DNA of 64,000 nucleotides from Legionella taurinensis (lineage in GTDB: Bacteria; Pseudomonadota; Gammaproteobacteria; Legionellales; Legionellaceae), in contig NZ_UGOZ01000001.1 of the NCBI RefSeq assembly GCF_900452865.1, positions 248,001-312,000 on the forward strand, given 5' to 3'. Made by a program: the position numbers and the translations under genes. Shown here in pieces: positions 44,101 to 52,944 of the stretch. The notes beneath the pieces are model-generated. The model made no database searches. It was not told the origin of the DNA and saw only the letters and a list, made by a program, of their open reading frames with translations. Numbering within the stretch: position 1 is the first letter of the stretch; each line of letters begins with the position of its first letter.

Positions 44101-45090
44101 GTGCCATTCACCTCAAGACGGTATCACTTAGATACTTCACTGTCCCCGACTCATTTCAATCTAAGCCGCTGTTTGTCGCAGCAGGGGTGGAAGGTTACGC
44201 GCTTTAACTGCCTGTCCAGCATCAATGACAAGGTGCTGCTGTTTAACGAGGCGGCTGCACAGACTCTGGAATACAAGCATTTGCTGGCACAACTTGTCGC
44301 GGACTATTGCCCGCAGATCGCGCCTCAAACTTTTTGTGTCGATGAGGGCAATTGGCAGGAAGTGGTGCATCATCTGGTGGGCATTCATGCCCAACTGCCG
44401 CCTCACGAAAAATTAGTCTGGATATTAAAACCGGCGTTGTTAAACAACGGGCAACACATACGCTTGTTTGACACACCGGAGGCTTTAGCCGCGCATTACG
44501 TACACTCAAAACGCATGGGCGGTATGCATGTCCTGCAGCGTTATTTAAGCCCCCATTTATTAAGGGATGATCGTAAATACAGCATCCGCTTGTTTGTGAT
44601 TCTGACCAACTACGATGGCGCTTTTTGCTATAAAGACGGTTACTTTAATGTCGCCCTGCATCCTTATGTCGAGGACTTCTCCGATTTGCGGCCCCACTTA
44701 ACCAATGAGCACTTGCTCGATCCGGAGGTCAATGTCATTCAGATCCCCGCCAGTCGATTTGCGCAATTCAGTCACTATCTGCCACAAATTGACGCAATCC
44801 TGCAACAGGTTCTGCAGGGGTTGCGCTATGATTTTCCCGAGGCTTTCCGTTGCAGCAGGCAACGAACCCTTGCCCTTTTTGGGTTTGATTTTATGGTGGA
44901 TAGTCATGAGCGGGTGTGGCTGCTGGAAGCCAATCACGGTCCCTGTTTTCCGATCGATGACCACCATCCGCTTCAGGCTCATTTGTATCAGGGGTTTTGG
45001 CAAGGGCTGATTCACAGTTTTATTGAGCCCATAGCCGACAACCGTCCTGTCAAACGCATTGATTACCCGCATTTTAACAAAGTGCTTTGA
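44101..45090 (+). CDS. Tubulin-tyrosine-ligase (TTL) family ATP-grasp protein
   Basis: A 329-residue protein. TTL-family ATP-grasp motifs appear in order: WILKPALLNNGQHIRLF (about 106-122, ATP-binding Lys), LLRDDRKYSIRLFVILTNYD (about 153-172), GYFNVALHPY, and the metal-binding end FGFDFMVDSHERVWLLEANHGP (about 260-281) with acidic Asp, Glu and Asn. The family ligates amino acids, classically Tyr or Glu onto tubulin. I choose GTG 44101 because GGAGAA lies 10 bases upstream; the frame extends upstream into benE without good signals. It is probably cotranscribed with benE. The target is unknown. Confidence 0.8.
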   Translation: MPFTSRRYHLDTSLSPTHFNLSRCLSQQGWKVTRFNCLSSINDKVLLFNEAAAQTLEYKHLLAQLVADYCPQIAPQTFCVDEGNWQEVVHHLVGIHAQLPPHEKLVWILKPALLNNGQHIRLFDTPEALAAHYVHSKRMGGMHVLQRYLSPHLLRDDRKYSIRLFVILTNYDGAFCYKDGYFNVALHPYVEDFSDLRPHLTNEHLLDPEVNVIQIPASRFAQFSHYLPQIDAILQQVLQGLRYDFPEAFRCSRQRTLALFGFDFMVDSHERVWLLEANHGPCFPIDDHHPLQAHLYQGFWQGLIHSFIEPIADNRPVKRIDYPHFNKVL

Positions 45091-45097
45091 CGCGCGC

Positions 45098-46063
45098 TTA
45101 GACTAACTGATGTTCCGCTTTCCATTGCGACCAGGGACCTGAATACCCCTTAAGGCGAGCCTCGGCATACTCATAAAAATGCTGCAAAAACTGAAGCCGT
45201 TCCTGATAGTAAGGCGTTAGATCCGGATCAGTACGCACAATCTGGGTTAAATCGTAATAGGGCGGGATGGACGCCAGCCGTTCAATGATGTCATTGAATG
45301 AAGCCTTGTCGGCGTTGTTTAACATATCGTACATGGCCAGCAGCGTGGTGGAGCGGCCCTTGCCGCCACGGCAATGCACATGAAGCCACATGCCTTTCGG
45401 CAATTTCTTGATCAGGGAAACAAAGGTATCGACTTCTTTATCCAGCGGCGCGCGGTGATCGGTAACCGGTAACCGGCGATAGGCAAAGCCTGTTTGAGTG
45501 ACCTGTTCCTTTTCGCTGAGCAGGGTTTCCACCGCAATGGAATTGCCGGTGCTGTAATCTTTTTTGGCGAATTGCTGAACGGTCAGTACGTTGTCTATTT
45601 TTTTTAATGACGACAGGCGTGCCAGCCATTGCGTCTCTGTTGCAATCGATTCTTCCGCGGTTTTACCCAGATTCAGCCAGTTATGAAGATCACAGAGGGT
45701 GATGGCATTGCCATTCAGGTAGCCATGGTTTTCCTGACGCAAATCAAGCACCAGAACCTGGTGGGGCTCAATGCCTGCCCGGGAGCGAATGTAATCCGCC
45801 ACCTGTTGCCACCCCTGGCTGCCAGGCTCGGCGCTTAATGACATGCGCAGGCTATCAACACCAGCGAGATTGCCATGGTAGTAATCGCTAATCATCAAGG
45901 TATCCCGCAGGCTGCCCACAGGCGATGCCGGGGTTTCGGTGTCTTGTACGATGCAGGGCTTCTCGCGCGTCGCTTCGCAGGTGAGGGGATCATTAAACGA
46001 AAAAACAGGTTGGATAGACGCGGCCCATCCCAGGAGCAATAACGTGATCTTCAATTTAATCAT
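45098..46063 (-). CDS. lppA: CX5R (PTP-like) inositol phosphatase, LppA-like phytase
   Basis: A 321-residue protein from ATG 46063, with GAGTGA upstream. Residues 1-22 are a signal-peptide-like hydrophobic stretch. The cysteine phosphatase loop is HVHCRGGKGRS, with nucleophile Cys231 and Arg237, as in PTP-like phytases. Upstream, VLVLDLRQENHGYLNG and the Asp-containing VTDHRAP fit the family's general-acid region. L. pneumophila LppA is a Dot/Icm-translocated phytase thought to remove chelating phytate in the host. The order lapA-mavN-rep-lppA here agrees with my memory of that genome. A general tyrosine phosphatase is the alternative. Confidence 0.82.
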   Translation of the reverse strand: MIKLKITLLLLGWAASIQPVFSFNDPLTCEATREKPCIVQDTETPASPVGSLRDTLMISDYYHGNLAGVDSLRMSLSAEPGSQGWQQVADYIRSRAGIEPHQVLVLDLRQENHGYLNGNAITLCDLHNWLNLGKTAEESIATETQWLARLSSLKKIDNVLTVQQFAKKDYSTGNSIAVETLLSEKEQVTQTGFAYRRLPVTDHRAPLDKEVDTFVSLIKKLPKGMWLHVHCRGGKGRSTTLLAMYDMLNNADKASFNDIIERLASIPPYYDLTQIVRTDPDLTPYYQERLQFLQHFYEYAEARLKGYSGPWSQWKAEHQLV

Positions 46064-46264
46064 GATAGTCACTCGCAATGCTAAATTGTTCTCAGTCTAG
46101 GGAAAAAACGATGGTGCTTCAATAGCTTAAGCCGTTGACTTTGGCCTCGCAAGAAATCGATTGACAGAAAAGGTACCCATTTGACTACAAAATGTTGCCT
46201 GACTCAGGAAATTGGTATGCCGTTTGCTAAACTTAAACTAGGACGTAGGAAAAGGGGAAGATTC

Positions 46265-46762
46265 ATGAAAAAACTTATTTTACATCCTACCGAAATAAGT
46301 CAATGGCATGCTTTAATCAATGAAGCGCAGGCTTCCACTCAACTTGTACTCAATGAAAACACGGAAAGTTATCTGGTTTTTCTGCTGATGCGCTACACGC
46401 AGGGACCTAAACTGATTGAATCGGTCATTGCGCTTGATTTCCTGGAGTCCATGCAAAACGGCAAATGCCGTCAGGTTGAATTGCTGCGGGATGTCGGCGA
46501 TAAAAGCCTGCTGTTTTGCGGCCTTTTTCCCGGTATCGCTAGAAAACGACAGGTTAGCCTGAACTATTTTGTCGACATGGGACAGGCGGCCTACATGACC
46601 ATCAGCGAATTGCAGGGGCGTCAACTGGCGCAGTTGTACCTGGAACTCAGTCTGCAGTTTTTAAAGCTTCAGCATATTCTGCAGGCGATGCGTAGCGATT
46701 ACATTCAATTCTGTGATGCAGAGGGCCGTGCTATCCCAACCTGGGATCTGCCAATGCAATGA
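46265..46762 (+). CDS. Conserved hypothetical protein
   Basis: A 165-residue soluble protein. The frame opens at 46181, but ATG 46265 has GGGGAAG five bases upstream and gives a clean start (MKKLILHPTEISQWHAL). The protein is mixed alpha/beta with VIALDFLESM, LLFCGLFPGIARKRQVSLNYFVDMG and a helical C-terminal third. I have seen similar hypothetical proteins in gammaproteobacteria but know no function. It lies between divergent lppA and the next gene. Confidence 0.75.
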   Translation: MKKLILHPTEISQWHALINEAQASTQLVLNENTESYLVFLLMRYTQGPKLIESVIALDFLESMQNGKCRQVELLRDVGDKSLLFCGLFPGIARKRQVSLNYFVDMGQAAYMTISELQGRQLAQLYLELSLQFLKLQHILQAMRSDYIQFCDAEGRAIPTWDLPMQ

Positions 46763-46771
46763 ATCGATTAG

Positions 46772-46804
46772 GTTAATAAAATCTTAAGCTTTATCGCCTA
46801 GAAT
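46772..46804 (+). promoter_or_regulatory. Candidate PmrA box and -10 element
   Basis: Two imperfect copies of the PmrA half-site CTTAATATT lie in tandem with the expected two-base spacer: GTTAATAAA (46772-46780, six of nine) and CTTAAGCTT (46783-46791, seven of nine). A -10 TAGAAT (46799-46804, five of six) follows, so the box covers the -35 region, as in known PmrA-dependent promoters. It lies 30 bases before ATG 46835. Confidence 0.5.
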
Positions 46805-46834
46805 CAGCTCCGACTAACCTACCGGAGTGGAGTA

Positions 46835-47812
46835 ATGACACGGGCGTTTACGCATCTGACCGAAAAGATTAACTTTAGTCTCTATAAAAACACGCTTACC
46901 ATCTATCCGAAGTCACATCAGCCCTCTGTTGAAAGCTTAGAAGGCAAGCATCCAATGGAAGTGCTTCTGGTATTGATGGAGGTGATGCGTTTCGAGGAGT
47001 GTCAGGGCATTAAGCTCAGAAACGCGCTGCAGTCTGTGACAAGCGAGTTCGATGTGAAGCGTTTTGTGCATCGTGAAGATACTGATCACAGTTGTTACCA
47101 TCGCGATGATTTTGATTGGGATGCTGACCATTATCATGCGCAGTTTGCCGTGTCGATTACCCCTTCTTTGTTGAATAAGATCCTGCTGGTGTTTGAAAAG
47201 TATAAGCTCATTACCTCAGAAGAGCGGATACGCTTTATCAAAGCCTATCATGAGGCGAATGTATTGCCTTCCAAAGAGCCGGTGGATGAGGTTATTATTC
47301 TACCCTTTACGGAAACGACCAAGCACAACAAACCTGTTGTAGAGGAATCCGTTCAGGCAGACCGCGGCACGGAAAACGTGTCGCTTTTGAAGCCTAAGCC
47401 GCATGAAATGAAGTTTGAGGCGCAGTTAAGCGACCTTCACAAAAAAGTAGAGGACTTTAAAAAGGAGAGTAAAAAAAATCCTCAGAAATACCAACCGGCT
47501 TATAATGAATCCAAGACCCTGTACGATAAGCTTAATCAAAATTACGCGGATTATCAGCAGCACAAAAATGGGAAACTCTTTGTAACAAATGCCAATTCGG
47601 CTCTTGATCAGGCGAGGGGAGAGTTGGAAAATCACCGTGGGGTTGGGAAATACATTGTCGATTTTGTTGAGCGAGTCAGGGGATTAATCGCTCAATTCGG
47701 TCATTCTCCTCCGCAGAATGTGAATCATAAATCGACCTTTTTTAAGACGGATTCCATTCGTAAGCTGGAAGCTCTGGCTGAGACAGTGCAAGCGTTTTCC
47801 TTAGATGCCTGA
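46835..47812 (+). CDS. Unknown protein under a PmrA-like promoter, candidate Dot/Icm effector
   Basis: A 325-residue soluble protein with no recognised domain. The N-terminal 150 residues are mixed, with a His/Asp-rich stretch (HREDTDHSCYHRDDFDWD, about 79-96). Residues 190-270 are Lys/Glu-rich and coiled-coil-like (LSDLHKKVEDFKKESKK). The C-terminus is KLEALAETVQAFSLDA. CCGGAGTGGAG precedes ATG 46835. The promoter match to the PmrA box, plus orphan status and a coiled coil, make a translocated effector plausible. Sequence alone does not prove it. Confidence 0.7.
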   Translation: MTRAFTHLTEKINFSLYKNTLTIYPKSHQPSVESLEGKHPMEVLLVLMEVMRFEECQGIKLRNALQSVTSEFDVKRFVHREDTDHSCYHRDDFDWDADHYHAQFAVSITPSLLNKILLVFEKYKLITSEERIRFIKAYHEANVLPSKEPVDEVIILPFTETTKHNKPVVEESVQADRGTENVSLLKPKPHEMKFEAQLSDLHKKVEDFKKESKKNPQKYQPAYNESKTLYDKLNQNYADYQQHKNGKLFVTNANSALDQARGELENHRGVGKYIVDFVERVRGLIAQFGHSPPQNVNHKSTFFKTDSIRKLEALAETVQAFSLDA

Positions 47813-47856
47813 TGGCTTTAAGGGGCAGGGTAACCGCGGCAACCGCGGTTATCCCG

Positions 47857-48708
47857 CTATTTTCTGAACAATAACGCAATATCAATGGCATCAAATTGGT
47901 AATGACTGTTGCAAAAGTCACAGGCAATTTCAATTTTCCCCTGCTCCTGCAACAATTGTTGGGCTTCGCTTTCACCCAGCACCCCGATGACCTGCTTCAT
48001 TTTTTCAGGACTGCAGCGGCACTGAAAACGGGTTTCCCGGCTGGGGAACAGGCGTAGTTCGGTTTCATGGTACAACCTGAAAAGCAGGGTTTGATTATCA
48101 AGCGTCAGTAATTCCTGTTCGCTGACCGTCTGGCCCAGTTGCACGGCATACTCCCAAAAATGCTCACGCTGTTGGCTGTCGGATTGCCCGGGCAGAAGCT
48201 GCAGCAGCATGCCGGCGGCGCGTTCGTCATTAACCGCCAGCCAGACCCGTGTGGCAATCTGCTCGGATTGGGCAAAATAATGCATTAAATTTTCACTCAT
48301 GGACGTGGAGTGAAGCGGCACGACACTTTGATAGGCTTGTGTCTGCTGGTATTGATTAATGGTCAATGCCATTTGCCCCTGAAGAAACGCGTCGGCATAA
48401 TCAGCAATTTCAAGATTGTCTTCAAATTTGGCAAACCCGCGCAGGTTTAATTGATTATCGCATTGCACCAGCAACAAGGGCAGACGACTGTCTCCCTGAA
48501 ACTGCAAACTGATTTCCCCCTCAAATTTCACGCTGCCGGCGAGCAGCAGGCAGGAAATCAGGGCCTCGCCCAATAAATTACGCACCATGGGAGGATAAGG
48601 GCGTTGCTGCATGATGGCTTGAAAGCTGTCATCGAGATGGGCAATGGCGCCGCGTATGGTTTCGTTTTCAAAAATAAAGCCCTGCAGGGAATCCGGTTCT
48701 CTCATCAT
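47857..48708 (-). CDS. hslO: Redox-regulated chaperone Hsp33
   Basis: A 283-residue protein of normal length. The C-terminal zinc-binding redox switch has four Cys in CRC and CDFC (about residues 235-270). The N-terminal core includes FIFENETIRGAIAHLDDS and ALTINQYQQTQAYQSVVPL. Oxidation releases zinc and activates holdase activity. It is convergent with the preceding gene and divergent from rep. Confidence 0.96.
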   Translation of the reverse strand: MMREPDSLQGFIFENETIRGAIAHLDDSFQAIMQQRPYPPMVRNLLGEALISCLLLAGSVKFEGEISLQFQGDSRLPLLLVQCDNQLNLRGFAKFEDNLEIADYADAFLQGQMALTINQYQQTQAYQSVVPLHSTSMSENLMHYFAQSEQIATRVWLAVNDERAAGMLLQLLPGQSDSQQREHFWEYAVQLGQTVSEQELLTLDNQTLLFRLYHETELRLFPSRETRFQCRCSPEKMKQVIGVLGESEAQQLLQEQGKIEIACDFCNSHYQFDAIDIALLFRK

Positions 48709-48802
48709 TAATCGCTAAAGCCAAAAAAGACAGATTCTAGCACAAAGTTCATTGCCTGCCTGCTTTTGACGCGCGATAATGCCAGTTTTTTGGCGAGGGG
48801 TC

Positions 48803-50803
48803 ATGAAGCTTAATCCACAACAAATGGCGGCTGTCACTTACATCGGCGGACCTTTGCTGGTGCTGGCCGGCGCCGGAAGCGGCAAGACACGGGTCATTAC
48901 TCAAAAAATCGCCTACTTGATTGAACAATGCGGTTATGCGCCGGCTACCGTGTATGCCGTGACTTTTACCAACAAGGCGGCGAATGAAATGCGGGAACGG
49001 GTGGCCGCCACCCTGCCCGCAGGCAAACGGCGCGGTCTGAAAGTGGCGACCTTTCATACCCTGGGCCTTGGGATCTTAAAACGTGAACTGGGCCTGGCAG
49101 GCCTTAAGAAAGGATTTTCTATTTTTGATGCGGAGGATAGCCTGCAACTGTTGCGCGGCCTGCTGCCAACCGGGAAAGCCAATGAGCGGGATTATGTCAT
49201 GCAGATTCAGCATCAGATTTCCCATTGGAAAAATCAATCGCTTTCTCCTGAAAAAATCCAGTCTTCTGCCTTCGGATCGTCCCCTCATGCCGAAGAGGCC
49301 GCGCGACTCTATCCTGAGTATCAACAGGCCTTGAAAGCGTATAATGCGGTGGATTTTGATGATCTAATCCGTTTGCCGGTGAAACTGCTGATGGAGCATG
49401 ACGAGGTGCGGGAGCGCTGGCAGAATCAAATCCGCCATCTACTGATTGATGAATACCAGGATTCCAATACCAGCCAGTATGAATTGGTGCGCTTATTAAC
49501 CGGCGTGCGCGCCCAGTTTACCGTGGTGGGGGATGATGATCAGTCGATTTATGCCTGGCGCGGTGCTCGTCCGGAAAATCTGGCGCAACTGCAAAAAGAT
49601 TACCCGCAATTGAACGTGATTAAACTCGAGCAGAATTACCGCTCCACCAGCCGCATTCTGCATGTGGCCAATACCCTGATTGCCAACAATGCGCATCTTT
49701 TTGACAAGCGCCTGTGGAGTGATTTAGGCCATGGGGAGATGCTCAGGGTACTGTGTTGCCGTGATGAAAATGATGAAGCAGAACAAGTGGTGGCCGACTT
49801 AATCAGCCACAAACTCAGGATGGGCAATGAATACGGCGACTACGCCATTTTATACCGGGGCAACCACCAGTCCCGGGTGTTTGAAAAGGTGCTTCGCCAT
49901 CATGGCATTGCCTACCGGATAAGCGGTGGGCAATCCTGGTTTGCCCGCACCGAAGTCAAGGATATTCTGGCTTACCTGAAGCTTCTGTGTAACGAGCACG
50001 ACAACGCGGCCTTTTTGCGTGCTGTGAACACGCCCAAGCGGGGCATTGGCGAGGCCAGTCTTGATGTGCTAGGTAATTATGCCCACGCCCGCGGACACAG
50101 TCTCTATGCCTCGGCCGACCACCTGGCATTAAGCGAACTGCTCACCGATAAACCGCGTGCTGCGTTGGCGCAATTCAAGCAATGGCTGGAAACCATCAAG
50201 TCGCGCCTTGGCGATGGCAGCATGGAACCTTTGCGTCAGATGGTGGAGGAAAGCGGCTATGAAGCCTACCTTTATGAACAGAGTGATGCGCCGGCAAAGG
50301 CTCAGAAACGCATGGAAAATGTCCTGGAGTTACTGGAATGGGTCGGTCGTCTGTTGGCTAAAGACGAAACACCGTCGCTGGCGGATGTCATCAACAAATT
50401 GATTTTAATCGATATCCTGGAACAGTCGGAGGATTATGATCGGGAAACCGTGCAGTTGTTGACCCTGCATGCGTCCAAAGGCCTGGAATTCCCTTACGTT
50501 TATTTAGTCGGCATGGAAGAAGAGTTGTTGCCTCATCGGGTCAGTATTGACGAGGAGCAAATTGATGAAGAACGTCGGCTTGCTTATGTCGGCATTACCC
50601 GGGCGCAAAAAGGACTGTGCTTTACTTTAGCCCGTCAGAGGCGACGCGGGGGGGAGTTGCAGGATTGCCTGCCCAGTCGTTTTCTAGACGAATTGCCGGA
50701 GGATCATCTGGAGTGGTTTGGCAAAAGCAAGGAGCGTAACGAGGCTCAATCCAAAGCCTTGGCGCGGTCGCATTTGCAGGGGTTAAAAAATTTACTGACT
50801 TAG
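48803..50803 (+). CDS. rep: ATP-dependent DNA helicase Rep
   Basis: A 666-residue UvrD/Rep-family helicase. Walker A is AGAGSGKTRVI (about 22-32), motif Ia TFTNKAANEM, motif II LLIDEYQDSN, motif III VVGDDDQSIYAWRGA, motif IV EQNYRSTSRILH, and motifs V/VI LHASKGLEFPYVYLVG and RLAYVGITRAQ. The length and N-terminus (KLNPQQMAAV) favour Rep over UvrD. I choose ATG 48803 with GAGGGG upstream over ATG 48779. It aids replication fork progress through protein roadblocks. Confidence 0.95.
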   Translation: MKLNPQQMAAVTYIGGPLLVLAGAGSGKTRVITQKIAYLIEQCGYAPATVYAVTFTNKAANEMRERVAATLPAGKRRGLKVATFHTLGLGILKRELGLAGLKKGFSIFDAEDSLQLLRGLLPTGKANERDYVMQIQHQISHWKNQSLSPEKIQSSAFGSSPHAEEAARLYPEYQQALKAYNAVDFDDLIRLPVKLLMEHDEVRERWQNQIRHLLIDEYQDSNTSQYELVRLLTGVRAQFTVVGDDDQSIYAWRGARPENLAQLQKDYPQLNVIKLEQNYRSTSRILHVANTLIANNAHLFDKRLWSDLGHGEMLRVLCCRDENDEAEQVVADLISHKLRMGNEYGDYAILYRGNHQSRVFEKVLRHHGIAYRISGGQSWFARTEVKDILAYLKLLCNEHDNAAFLRAVNTPKRGIGEASLDVLGNYAHARGHSLYASADHLALSELLTDKPRAALAQFKQWLETIKSRLGDGSMEPLRQMVEESGYEAYLYEQSDAPAKAQKRMENVLELLEWVGRLLAKDETPSLADVINKLILIDILEQSEDYDRETVQLLTLHASKGLEFPYVYLVGMEEELLPHRVSIDEEQIDEERRLAYVGITRAQKGLCFTLARQRRRGGELQDCLPSRFLDELPEDHLEWFGKSKERNEAQSKALARSHLQGLKNLLT

Positions 50804-50816
50804 TCAGCCGAATGAA

Positions 50817-50846
50817 CCTGGATAAAGCCCGAAGGCTAAATCCAGG
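50817..50846. terminator. Hairpin between convergent rep and mavN
   Basis: CCTGGAT (50817-50823) pairs with ATCCAGG (50840-50846), and an inner AGCC/GGCT pair extends the stem. It sits between two gene ends and could serve both strands; T-runs are lacking. Confidence 0.45.
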
Positions 50847-50856
50847 AAGGGGCAGT

Positions 50857-52773
50857 TTATGCCGCTGGGGAAATCCGGTTTGACAGTTTTTCCAGAAATG
50901 CCTCGGTCTGGGTAGGGCCTTTGCTGAAAAAGCGATGGGTTTTGTAAACAGGATTCCTGGCTTCGTTTTTAACCAATTCGTGAGCCCTGGCCTCGCCACT
51001 ACGCAACGACTTATCCAGTTCCTGGAGTTTTTTCGACTTCTTGTCCGCCACCTCAGGCTTCAAAAGCGTTGGTCTGAAATGCTCCTGCCGGTAAAGATTG
51101 ACATGATACAGGGCCTGCTCGGTTTCCCACTCCTCAGAGGGTTGTGTTTCCACCACCACATTTTCTTTGGTTTCCGAGTCAAAGGGATTGCCGCGTTGTT
51201 TATTCCAGGCGCTCTTAAAATCGGCATGCGGGCTGCGTTGATTGACTTCCGGGTTATTGAGTTGGCTGAATCCGTAATCCCACAGGGCGGCCAGAAAATA
51301 GATGGGTATGAAAATGAACCTGAGCATCCGGGTCGGTAAATCCGCCTCATGCGAATGCCCGTGTTCTTTCCCCAGGCGTTCGTTCAGCACATCACGAAAA
51401 TCAGTGTGGCGGTGCTCATGGGAGTGGGACATGAAATAATGCATGTCTTCAAACCCTTCGCTGACAATGCCGAGAACGGCCGACAAAATTTCGGGAATGC
51501 CCGGGACCCTGTCCGCGGTAACGCCGATACTGACTAAATGGCCGAAAAAGAACAGGATGCGCAAAGGCACAATGGTTAATTTCAGGATTAAACGAAACGG
51601 GTTAAGGATCTGCCCCCAGTTTTCCCGCGCATACAATTCCCCGCCCCATTTACTCAATCGCGTGATCGCGCGCTGGAAAAAATTACGGCCGCTGTTTAAC
51701 GCAGAGTAAATGATATTCAGTGAATCAGCGGTATTTTCGAGATTAAAAATCAAGGCGGAAAAGCCGGTAATGATGGGATTGATCACCCCCATGACAAAAC
51801 TGGGTATTTTGACCATCCAGCCAAACAGGGGTTGGGCATTTTTAGCCACCGTCCACCAGGTACCGGCGGTGCAGATGGTCAAGGCAGTGGCTAAACCCAA
51901 CAGGAGTACGGCCGTGACCGCCATAAAGACATTTTTGACGGTTACGCCCTGTTTAAAGTCATCACGAAGACGCCGATACCACTTGCGCAGGGTATCGTTA
52001 TTAATCATGTCGGTGATGGCATTGTAGGTCAGGAAACCATACGCCGTCCCGGCGACAATGGCCATGGGTAGAATGATGGCTGGCAAAAAGCCGAAAGGAA
52101 TGGTGGCCAGCAGCGGAATGGTTGCGAATTCACCCACTAACAGGTAGGTCGTGCCTATCCCCATAAAGACAGCGGCTAAGACACTGAACGCCTGGACCAC
52201 ACGATAAAGACGCTGGCGGCTTGCCAATAAATCCTGACTTTCTTTCTGCTGGTGCGTTTTAAGCCACTCACGTAATCTACTTTCATAGGGGGTCAGTGGC
52301 AGCATCCCTTCCCCCTCATCGTCTTTGGCGAAGAGCTGCAGCGCAAACCAGTTTTCCATGTCACGCAGGCGTTGCTTCAGTTGTTTTTTGCGTTTCCGGC
52401 TGGCCGCATTCAGTTTGACATGCTTGAATTTTTCCATTTCCAGCAATTGGGCCCGGTAATCGATAAAGAATTGCGGTAGAGGCTCGTTGCTATTAAATTC
52501 TTCCTCTTTTGGGAATTTTTCCAGCAGGTACTGGTTGGCAAGGTAACGCTTTAGGTAATCGCGCCCCGTTATTTTATTAAATGCCCCTTTAATATTCTGA
52601 AAATAAATTTCACCTTCGTAAGCCACCGACAAACCAAAGGCCGTGAAAGCCAGAGGCAATAAAGGCAACAGGGCATACATGCCGCCAAAACTTAAAAAGC
52701 CAAGAATCAGGCTGGCGCCTGCCGTTAACAGGAACAGAAAAAGATAATACGGAATTTTTTTTGTTTTCATCAT
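50857..52773 (-). CDS. mavN: MavN/IroT-like vacuolar metal transporter (Dot/Icm effector family)
   Basis: A 638-residue membrane protein with about eight hydrophobic segments (for example 10-28, 33-50, 194-213, 222-250, 281-303, 325-345, 400-418, 486-500). A His-rich loop lies between the last two (HSHEHRHTD near 450-458 and HGHSH near 471-475), suited to metal binding. L. pneumophila MavN (IroT) is a multi-spanning effector that imports iron across the vacuole membrane and is conserved in the genus. Next to a lapA homologue and behind a Fur box, the identification is strong in context though made without alignment. The C-terminal ~130 residues are hydrophilic. Confidence 0.82.
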   Translation of the reverse strand: MMKTKKIPYYLFLFLLTAGASLILGFLSFGGMYALLPLLPLAFTAFGLSVAYEGEIYFQNIKGAFNKITGRDYLKRYLANQYLLEKFPKEEEFNSNEPLPQFFIDYRAQLLEMEKFKHVKLNAASRKRKKQLKQRLRDMENWFALQLFAKDDEGEGMLPLTPYESRLREWLKTHQQKESQDLLASRQRLYRVVQAFSVLAAVFMGIGTTYLLVGEFATIPLLATIPFGFLPAIILPMAIVAGTAYGFLTYNAITDMINNDTLRKWYRRLRDDFKQGVTVKNVFMAVTAVLLLGLATALTICTAGTWWTVAKNAQPLFGWMVKIPSFVMGVINPIITGFSALIFNLENTADSLNIIYSALNSGRNFFQRAITRLSKWGGELYARENWGQILNPFRLILKLTIVPLRILFFFGHLVSIGVTADRVPGIPEILSAVLGIVSEGFEDMHYFMSHSHEHRHTDFRDVLNERLGKEHGHSHEADLPTRMLRFIFIPIYFLAALWDYGFSQLNNPEVNQRSPHADFKSAWNKQRGNPFDSETKENVVVETQPSEEWETEQALYHVNLYRQEHFRPTLLKPEVADKKSKKLQELDKSLRSGEARAHELVKNEARNPVYKTHRFFSKGPTQTEAFLEKLSNRISPAA

Positions 52774-52802
52774 TCACCCTGAGCATTTGAAAGCCGTGGT
52801 AC

Positions 52803-52829
52803 TTTATAACAAATGAAAATGATTATCAA
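52803..52829 (-). promoter_or_regulatory. Fur box and promoter of mavN
   Basis: The Fur 7-1-7 motif TGAAAATGATTATCA (52814-52828) matches 13 of 14 specified bases of TGATAATNATTATCA. On the minus strand, TTGATA (52824-52829) acts as -35 and the extended -10 TGT-TATAAA ends at 52803, so bound Fur would cover the promoter. Low iron should induce mavN. The site also lies in the divergent gap before lapA. Confidence 0.72.
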
Positions 52830-52944
52830 TAAAGTAGATGCAAAAAGAATCAGTGTGTTCGATTAGTTCGTCGCTAAAAAAAGAAGTTGCAACATGGCGG
52901 TCATCATGTACTATCAAAGGGCATTTTATTACTAAGGAGAAATA

